Below are positions 57,002 through 64,000 of a stretch of 64,000 bases of DNA, piece by piece. The notes beneath the pieces are model-generated. The model made no database searches and was not told the DNA's origin. It saw nothing but the letters and a program-made list of their open reading frames with translations. The first letter of the stretch is position 1, and each line of letters opens with the position of its first letter. The position numbers were made by a program, and so were the translations under genes. The stretch lies in assembly GCF_958450345.1 (NCBI RefSeq), contig NC_088780.1, positions 94,624,226 through 94,688,225 of the forward strand, written 5' to 3'. The stretch is from Calliphora vicina (taxonomy: Eukaryota; Arthropoda; Insecta; Diptera; Calliphoridae).

Positions 57002-57541
57002 AAACAAGTAAAAGAGCTATATTCGGCTGTGTCGAATCCCTTCACCAAATTATATGTAAAAAAAAAAAATTTTTAATATTTTTAGATAAACAAACAATTT
57101 TTTCCAATTACTTTTCGAAATTTTTTTTTTTTGGAAAAAGAATTTATGACAAAAAAATTTTGAATAAAAAAAATTCCTTTTAAAAAATATTTTTCCCCGA
57201 TTTTGACCCATTATAGGACTATAGCCTTATATACATCGTTGCAATGGACTTTGAAATATATTAATGATTTAGTAATCCAGATATATGTAGATAAAAAATA
57301 GACCAAAAATCGATGTTGTCCCGGTTTTTTCCTTATATCGCTGCCATTTGTGGGCCGATGATTTCCCGATATATTGATGTATGAATCGTGTATGTAAGTT
57401 ATTTGGGGGTTACGGAAAGTTGATTTCAACATACAGACGGACATCGCTATCTATAACGATCCATAATATATATACTTTGTGGGGTCTCAACTGAAAAATG
57501 TAGAAATTAGAAACGGAATGGCCAACTGATATATATAAACT
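57002..57541 (-). mobile_element. Helentron-like element, family 1, tandem copy 2
   Basis: Starts aaacaagtaaaagagctata with hairpin attcggctgtgtcgaat and extends through the core (tatatatactttgtggggtc) to gatatatataaac. The 5' tataccctt hairpin is lost. The 35 bp just before it repeat those before the previous copy at a spacing of 405 bp. Confidence 0.8.
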
Positions 57542-58086
57542 TTTTATTAAAAAGTACCATTATAAAAAATGTAAAACTTAAGATTATTATTTCTCTCCTT
57601 TCTGATTTTTAAAAGACCATTACAACGAAGGAGTAGTACCACTAAAATTAAAAAAAAAGTACCAAGTATGTCCTTATTTTGCACTTTATGACCAAGTTTC
57701 ACACAACTGCCTGTGTAAACGTTCATTTTGTTTCTCTTTAACTTTCATTATGGCGAATGTTTGGTATAAGTAAATATAAACGAATCAGCGTTCTTTTGTT
57801 TCAGACAAATTTAGGTACCAAACTTTAATGAAAGTGCCTAATCGAGTTTAGAGTTTTCGACAGCGAAAAGGCGGCTTGTTAATTAATTTTTATGTTACTC
57901 GCGGAATACATTTAATAAATTTAATCTTTAGTATTTCATTAATTAATAGTGAAATAAATTTTCCAATATTTAACTATATTATTGTTTTTTGGTTTCTCTT
58001 AAAGTTAAAAATTCATTAAAATATATGTATATGTTAAACCAATTTATAGCAATTTCTACATACATATCAATTTATAAAAAAACAAT
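57542..58086. other. AT-rich non-coding DNA
   Basis: No gene or recognised repeat. Confidence 0.5.
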
Positions 58087-58737
58087 TAAGAAAGTATAGT
58101 CGATCAAGCACGACCATATGATACCCTACACTGAGTTTATTTATAATTTATTTTCGTGAATGATATTCGGAAGTGGGCCTTGTATGGGAGCTATGACCAA
58201 TTATTAACTTATCACATTTTTGTCAGATTTATGCTCGTTAAAGTGGGCCTTGTATGGGAGCTATGACCAGTTATGGGCCGATTGCCCTGAAATTTAAACG
58301 CGTGGTTTATTTCTATATTTAAATACCACAGGATACCATTTTAACAGTTTTATGTTTGTTAAGACATTTTAAGAACTGGGTTTTACATCGGGGTTATGGA
58401 CAATTAAGAATCGGGTGGTTCAAAATTTGTAGATATGCTTTATTTGTATATAAAACTTATTTGTTGAAAAACTTGTGTGGATATCGATATAAATCAAGCA
58501 TTTATGTCCGATAAAGTCCTATTTCGGGAGGAAACTTGTATAGGGGCTAGGTGAAATAATGGACTGATTTTTACTAGTTTAAATTTTATAGAAATATTTT
58601 TAAAATTGCGATCAAAATGATTCTGTGTCAATCGGAATACTTTAAGGTGGGTGTTAGACTACAACAATATTTTTGGACGTTACAAACATCAGCACAAACA
58701 CATAATACCCTTTCCACTATGGTGGTGTAGGGTATAC
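58087..58737 (-). mobile_element. Helentron-like element, family 2, full length
   Basis: Hairpin-bearing end taagaaagtatagtcgatca / agcacgacc, then tgataccctacac at one end and ataccctttccactatggtg / gtgtagggtata at the other. An internal ~68 bp duplication repeats gtgggccttgtatgggagct (58177 and 58243). The layout mirrors family 1 but the sequence is different. Confidence 0.75.
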
Positions 58738-59041
58738 AAATATGTACTAATAAGGAAAGTGCAAAAAAGGATTCAACGTTTGCTCCTTAAAAGTTCGAAT
58801 TTTCAAAAAGTACCAATATTTTTTCGAGTAGACTTACCCCACATTAACACTTATCATGTACTCATGGATCAAAATTGCTTTACTTCTATTGTTGAAATAG
58901 TTTAAATCAGCTCCAAATATTCAAATAAATATTCGGGAGCCTAGAAAACATTATCAAAAATAATGTAATTTGAGTTTCATTTTTGAAGAACATGATAAGG
59001 GTTAAAAAACAAAGTCAATAATGGTAAATAGGGTTGGATTA
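58738..59041. other. AT-rich non-coding DNA
   Basis: No gene or recognised repeat. Confidence 0.5.
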
Positions 59042-59662
59042 TTATACCCTTCACCATGAGTGGCAAGGGTAATATAAGTTTGTCATTCCGTTTGTAATTT
59101 ATACATTTTTCATTTGCGACCCCATAAAGTATATATATTCTGGATCGCTATAGATAGCGAAGTCGATATAGCCATATACGTCTGTCCACCTGTATGTTGA
59201 AATCAAATTTCCGTAGCCCCCAAATAACTTACATACACGATTCATACATCAATATATCGGGAATTCTTCCGGATCGGTTGCTATTCAAAATCGACAAATG
59301 GATTTTTGGCCTATTTTTGATCTATATCTGGATTACTAAGTCATTAATATAGACAATATGGATATCCAATGATAGATATTTCAAAGTTCATTGCAACGAT
59401 GTATACGTATAATCGGGAAATTTTTTTTTTCACCAAAAATAAATTTTTATTTTCAATAAATTTAAAAATTAAAAAAAAAATTTGAAAACAAATTTGGAAA
59501 AAACTTTTTTAAAATAAATTAAAAACTAATTTCGAAAATAAAATAAAAAAAAAAATTAAAATTTGTTTACCAAAAAATATTTAAAAATTTAATTTTAAAG
59601 TATAATTTGATGAAGGGTATATAAGATTCGGTACAGCCGAAAAAAGCTATCTTACTTGTTTT
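59042..59662 (+). mobile_element. Helentron-like element, family 1, full length
   Basis: 5' hairpin ttatacccttcaccatgagt / ggcaagggta, core gtatatatattctggatcgc with tatacgtctgtccacctgta, conserved middle, tgaagggtata and 3' hairpin attcggtacagccgaa, ending tatcttacttgtttt. Confidence 0.88.
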
Positions 59663-60307
59663 TAATTACTTTGTAATTTCCAGAAGTAAGAAACCAAACC
59701 TCGCCTGCTCCGCGTCCATATCATATGGTAGTAATGAAGGTGATTTTCGTACTGACAAAGACTTATGTAAGGCGTTAGTTACTGCAGTACTTACAAGTAA
59801 CTAGTTATTTGAGTGGCCTCAAAGTAAGTTAAGTTCTTAAGAGGGTGTGGTAATTAGCTGCCTGCAATATCGTAGTCATAATATTAGCATTTGAATACAT
59901 TACTTGATAAATATTATTTACTCTGGCTTTGTTTAAGTCTTTGCTAAATATCATTGATTGTATTTGCATAAATACCAAACAATTGTTAAGTGATTATTAA
60001 ATTCTCAGAACTAAAAAAATGTTATTAGCAAATTTCAACAACTGACAATTTAAAGACGGATGTGTTTCAGCAAATTCTGAAAAAAAACTTATTTTCAAAG
60101 TTCTATTTTAACGAAATTTATAGATTTGCAATTAAAATCAGTGCTATTGAAATCTACCTAAATTAATTGAATTCATTATAAATGTGATTTTAATAGTTTT
60201 GATAAAAAACGGATACAAAACAAACTTGATAAAAACTATAATTTAATATTTTATACAAATTATGTTAAACTTCCTAAAAAGATTAAAAGCAAAACATTTT
60301 ATGTTTC
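59663..60307. other. AT-rich non-coding DNA
   Basis: No gene or recognised repeat. Confidence 0.5.
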
Positions 60308-60311
60308 ATAT

Positions 60312-60650
60312 GGGCAATTCCACGAGAATGGCAACCAAGACTGAAAAAACAAAAATCCTTAAAACTTATGAAATAAAAAGAAAGTATAACGCCTCTCACG
60401 ATTCGGAAATTTTCGCATATTTCTACATGTACCTCAAAATGAGTTCCGTTTTATGTCACGTACGAAATACCCGTATTTCGCTCGGTATTTTGGACAACAA
60501 TGTTTCGTAAGAACTTTTTATTATTTTAAAATATAGTACCCTCCGAATGGAACATAAAGACCAAATTATTTTTCACTTACTCTTATTTTTGCAAAATCTA
60601 TTCCACTCTATAGGCATACAAATGTCACGTACGATGACATGGAATTGCAC
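60312..60650. mobile_element. 339 bp MITE with ATAT duplications
   Basis: Inverted ends GGGCAATTCC / GGAATTGCAC, flanked by ATAT (60308-60311 and 60651-60654). The word gtcacgtacga occurs twice (about 60457 and 60624). The open frame 60262-60510 starts outside it and is not convincing as a gene. Confidence 0.55.
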
Positions 60651-60654
60651 ATAT

Positions 60655-61717
60655 ACAAATTCTAAGATATAAAGACATTCTAATTTGCACAAATAAATAG
60701 GATTTAGAATACAATTGAAACTTAATATCAAGTTAAGAGAAATTATAGTTATTTTGTTTAATAAGTGAAAGCTTACTAATATTAAGTTTCATTTAATTTA
60801 TAATATACATAATTTAATAATGTACTGAATAGCAAACATGTTGCTTTTAATAACTGCTATAACATATTTCAAAGATAAGATCAATATCCAACAGATACTG
60901 AAATAATGAACCATTAAAGCCACAACAGGAGCTGCTGCAGTAATAATAAAGAATTTTTATTGTTAACAAAAAAAAACAAAACAGCTTACCACAAAAACCA
61001 GCAGAAACAATTAAAAAATAACTGTGTTTTTTCTTTCTATCTATGTATCTACCTCTCTTACAATTATTACTTACTATTCATTCTACATAGTTTTTTTATA
61101 TGTATTTTTATAATTTATTAGTAATAACATTAGCAACAATATAAAGAAACAATATTTAATGAATTTGTAGCCTACAGCTAAATTTAATTTTTTTTCTTAC
61201 TTTTTATTTTATCTTTAGCTAGAGAATGAAGCTTTGAATTTAGAATGTAAAAAGAGTATCTGAAGAAAACAAAAACAACTAATTTAATTTGTTATAACTT
61301 GTACGCGTCAATCTAAAGAATTTCTAAAGATCACGACTGTTTTTGTTGTTTTTAAAATGTGGTCGATTGGATATTCTTGGTTGGTGGCTTGTTGTTTTGT
61401 ATTTGAAAATCAGTTACAATTTAAAAGTATTTAAATACTGTATTCAATGTAGCAAAACTAATGTGTTGAAATTTAATTATTATTTCGAGTCAACCTAGAA
61501 CTGGTACATTGTGGTGCCGGTACGTTCACATATCTATTTAAAAGGGGTCTTTGGTTTTAACTTGAGTGTCTACAAAGTCATGTTTATGGCTAAGATTTTA
61601 GATGTTGACCTTCACCTTACAAATACATGCCTTAGTATTTAAAATTTGTTAAATACATATTTTCTTTGCAATTTGTGGATATAAATATATTAAACTGCTG
61701 CAAATTTTTATGGATTT
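60655..61717. other. AT-rich non-coding DNA
   Basis: No gene or recognised repeat. Confidence 0.5.
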
Positions 61718-62333
61718 TTATACCCTTCACCTTCGGAAGAAAAGTATATATAAGTTTGTCATTCCGTTTGTAATTTCTATATTTTTCTTTTCCGACCCTA
61801 TAAAGTATATATATTCTGGATCTGTTGAAATCAACTTTCCGAAGCCCCCAAATAACTTACATACACGATTCATACACCAATATCTTCGGTTCACAAATGG
61901 CTGAGAAACCAGGACAACCTCGATTTTAGACCTAATTATTTTTTACCTATATCTGGATTACTAAGTTATTAATATAGACAATATGGATATCTAATCATAG
62001 ATATTTAAAAGACCTTTGCAATGACGTATATAAGACCATAATAAGTTGGACCTACAATAAGTCAAAATCGGAAAAAATATTTTTTCACCCGAATTTTTTT
62101 TTCACCAAAGTTTTTTCGCTATATATTAAAAAAAAATTGAATAAACAAAAAAAATTTTAAATTTCAAAAAAAAAATTTTAAAAAAAAATTCTAAAAATTT
62201 GTTTTTTTGAAAAAATGAAAAAAAAACTTAAATTTTGTTTACCTAAAAATACTTAAAATTTGTATTTTGAAGTATAATTTGGTGAAGGGTATATAAGATT
62301 CGGCATAGCCGAATATAGGTCTCTTACTTGTTA
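61718..62333 (+). mobile_element. Helentron-like element, family 1
   Basis: 5' end ttatacccttcaccttcgga, core gtatatatattctggatctg with a deletion of the GTCT tract, conserved aagacctttgcaatgacgta, ggtgaagggtata and hairpin attcggcatagccgaat, ending ctcttacttgtta. Confidence 0.87.
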
Positions 62334-62370
62334 TATTTGCAAGGAACATACAAACTAAAGTGTATATTCT

Positions 62371-62450
62371 ACAACCAATGATTAAGAAAACTGAAAAAAG
62401 TATTATTAAAACAACCAATGATTAAGAAAACTGAAAAAAGTACTATTGAA
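62371..62450. repeat. 40 bp tandem duplication
   Basis: Two adjacent copies of acaaccaatgattaagaaaa ctgaaaaaag plus 10 more bases, nearly identical. Confidence 0.9.
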
Positions 62451-62595
62451 ACAAAGAAAGAATAGCATTAATTTACACTTTTTTAAAAAAATAACTTTAT
62501 GCCAACGATTCTAATCTCATTTGTTTAAGAAAAATTAAATAAAAAAGGTACCAAAAGGTACTAACCAAGCTTAAACTTGCCTATCCGAGTTACAG

Positions 62596-62989
62596 AGTGC
62601 CTCAACCAATTATCTCAAAAAGTAATTATAATTTTTTTTTTTAAATTTAACTGTGACTTTAGTTACAGATTTGTTAACATTTCCTGCGAAGGTCGAAATG
62701 CATTTTGACTTTTAATTTTTAGCACGTGAAAGTTTTACTAACTTTTAGTCGCCCGATCTATTCGAAATAATTTTTATTAGTTTTTCAATAAAATCGAATC
62801 ATAATTATTTTTTTTATACCTAAACCGGCAACAATGCCCTGAGGCACTCTTCACCTTTTTGCATATGGTTCCTAAACTTAATTTGCAAATTAATTTCTGA
62901 TGGCTGTTCTGAGTTTATTGGGTCATAATTACTCTAAAAAAATTATTCGACAACTTTTTTTAGCTCTTTAAAGTTTGCCGGTTAGAGGG
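62596..62989. mobile_element. piggyBac-type MITE, left-truncated copy
   Basis: Matches 41116-41621 from agtgcctcaa to the right end (gccggttagaggg followed by TTAA at 62990-62993). The left CCCTCTAACCC end and its TTAA are missing, and there are small internal deletions. Confidence 0.8.
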
Positions 62990-63029
62990 TTAAATAATAT
63001 GGAATACTAAATCAACATCCACCTCGACT

Positions 63030-64000
63030 TTAATAGTGGTCCTCTGCCATAAATTTCTGACTGATCCGGTCTGGAAGGGGGGGAATACTGAACCGACATT
63101 AACTCCATTTCCTACAGATCCGTCAGTTTATCGAAAAAGGAATCACCCAGAGTCTCCAATTTTTAATCCGCTACTACCGGGCAGTAGCATAGAGGGTGTA
63201 CAATCGAATCATCCTGTTCCTTACGAAAGCGGCACCCAAACAAATCGGTTAATGTCCGCTTCTAAGTATATCCGCGATGTGATTACCTAATACAGGTATT
63301 GAACTTTTCGATATCTCTAAAAAGACGGCCGCGGCAACCGATGCAATTCATTATTTCTAGATGTCAGAAATCACAGCCTGTACTATACAGCATTTGTCCG
63401 GTAGTCTGTATTGTATCCGTGGAATATAACAGCTCCCTCCCTTTGTATTTCAGTCATTAGACAATACCTCAAATGGACACTCCTGGGCAGTCGCGATCAA
63501 CACGATCTGGTAGAGCAATAAACAATATTGTCCATAAATCAACTAATTACATGGGCAGAATATAATAGCAGAGTTGTATGCAACTTCTTGGTAATAAGAT
63601 CAGCAGGTACCCATTTCAACATGATCAAAAGAGTCACTGATGGTGCGATATTTATATAATTCATTCAGAAGTACAGAAGACCGTATGGTTCTTCTATATG
63701 AATAAGTAACAGTATCTGCATTGCACACTCTACATTGAGTGTTTTGATATCATGACAGTTTCGAATCCGGCAAAACTCCCAAATATTTTGAAATGTGGGA
63801 CAAGGTAAGCTCCATTAAAGGGAGGCAGTGGACATTAACCGCGAACTTGGAATTAAACCAAGTCCACTTCCGTTGCTCAAAGAGAGTACAGAAAGCCCGC
63901 AGTGCCAAACCAATTCTTTGCAAAATTGTACTAGGTTTTAGTTCAGAAACTCTCTCTGCGATATCATCTGGCATCAACAGCCTTAGAACCCAGAGAATCG
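63030..64000 (-). pseudogene. Non-LTR retrotransposon relic (RT end, R1/LOA-like), runs off the window
   Basis: Minus-strand frame 63977-63750 reads DIAERVSELKPSTILQRIGL and, after a diverged middle, ISKYLGVLPDSKLS. That is the KYLGV.LD.KL block lying just after the RT catalytic core in R1/LOA/Jockey-related elements. Further along the minus strand (63750-63030) only stop-riddled sequence remains, with no domain I can name firmly. The higher GC content than the flanks fits a retroelement insertion. The catalytic YADD motif would lie beyond the window edge or is lost. Confidence 0.5.

Noticed and set aside
60262..60510. 82-residue open frame
   Set aside because: It starts outside and runs into a MITE, with no recognisable domain.

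Overview
This is AT-rich, repeat-saturated nuclear DNA from a fly, most probably a calyptrate muscoid (blow fly, house fly or flesh fly type). The main reason is a dozen dispersed ~0.6 kb elements with the TTATACCCTTCACC start, a TA-rich tract and GTCTGTCTG-type core, and a hairpin end reading ATTCGGCACAGCCGAAT. These match the dipteran mini-me / DINE-1 (INE-1, Helentron-derived) group. The species is an inference. I recognise no host protein gene, rRNA or functional tRNA. The window is probably intergenic or inside a very long intron.

The only intact coding sequence is a Tc1/mariner-type transposase of DD37E type at 36177-37184, in a 1298 bp element with perfect 27 bp inverted ends and TA duplications. 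A nearly identical sister copy (23754-25038) is broken by a net 13 bp deletion. It sits inside a dead Jockey-like retrotransposon that also carries a palindromic insertion. A far older relic of the same family lies at 3590-4445. Other transposase relics are mariner (8.9, 14.6-15.9, 25.8-26.3 and 45.3-46.6 kb) and Tc1-like (16.1, 20.4-21.4 and 40.4-41.1 kb). Retrotransposon RT/RNase H relics lie at 12.1-12.6, 30.1-32.5 and 63.0-64.0 kb.

Layout. 0-6 kb: Helentron-like elements, a small element with 8 bp duplications, a DD37E relic, an inverted-repeat element and a canonical Helitron end. 7.3-8.8 kb: a 1.48 kb element with ~230 bp inverted arms that begin with the RSS-like heptamer CACAGTG and are flanked by CGTCA. 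14-21 kb: mariner and Tc1 relics, two copies of an unclassified repeat, and a 1.2 kb inverted-repeat element. 22-26 kb: a nested cluster (Helentron, Jockey, palindrome, DD37E, mariner). 28-34 kb: a piggyBac-type MITE, Helentron, a second CACAGTG element inside a retroelement, and a palindrome. 35-39 kb: a tRNA-like SINE candidate, the intact DD37E element and a Helentron. 39.7-43.5 kb: an element built of TAGTGATAGTGCA words, a Tc1 relic, a piggyBac-type MITE and a 31 bp satellite. 45-47 kb: mariner split by a MITE, and a second SINE-like copy. 47-53.6 kb: a discontinuous GTCATA/GTCAAA hexamer satellite. 55.8-62.9 kb: a foldback element made of 21 bp repeats, five more Helentron-like copies of two families, and MITEs.

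Nothing forms an operon-like system. The content is layered mobile DNA and tandem repeats, and its interest lies in nesting order, recent DD37E activity, the CACAGTG-ended elements and the unusual satellites.
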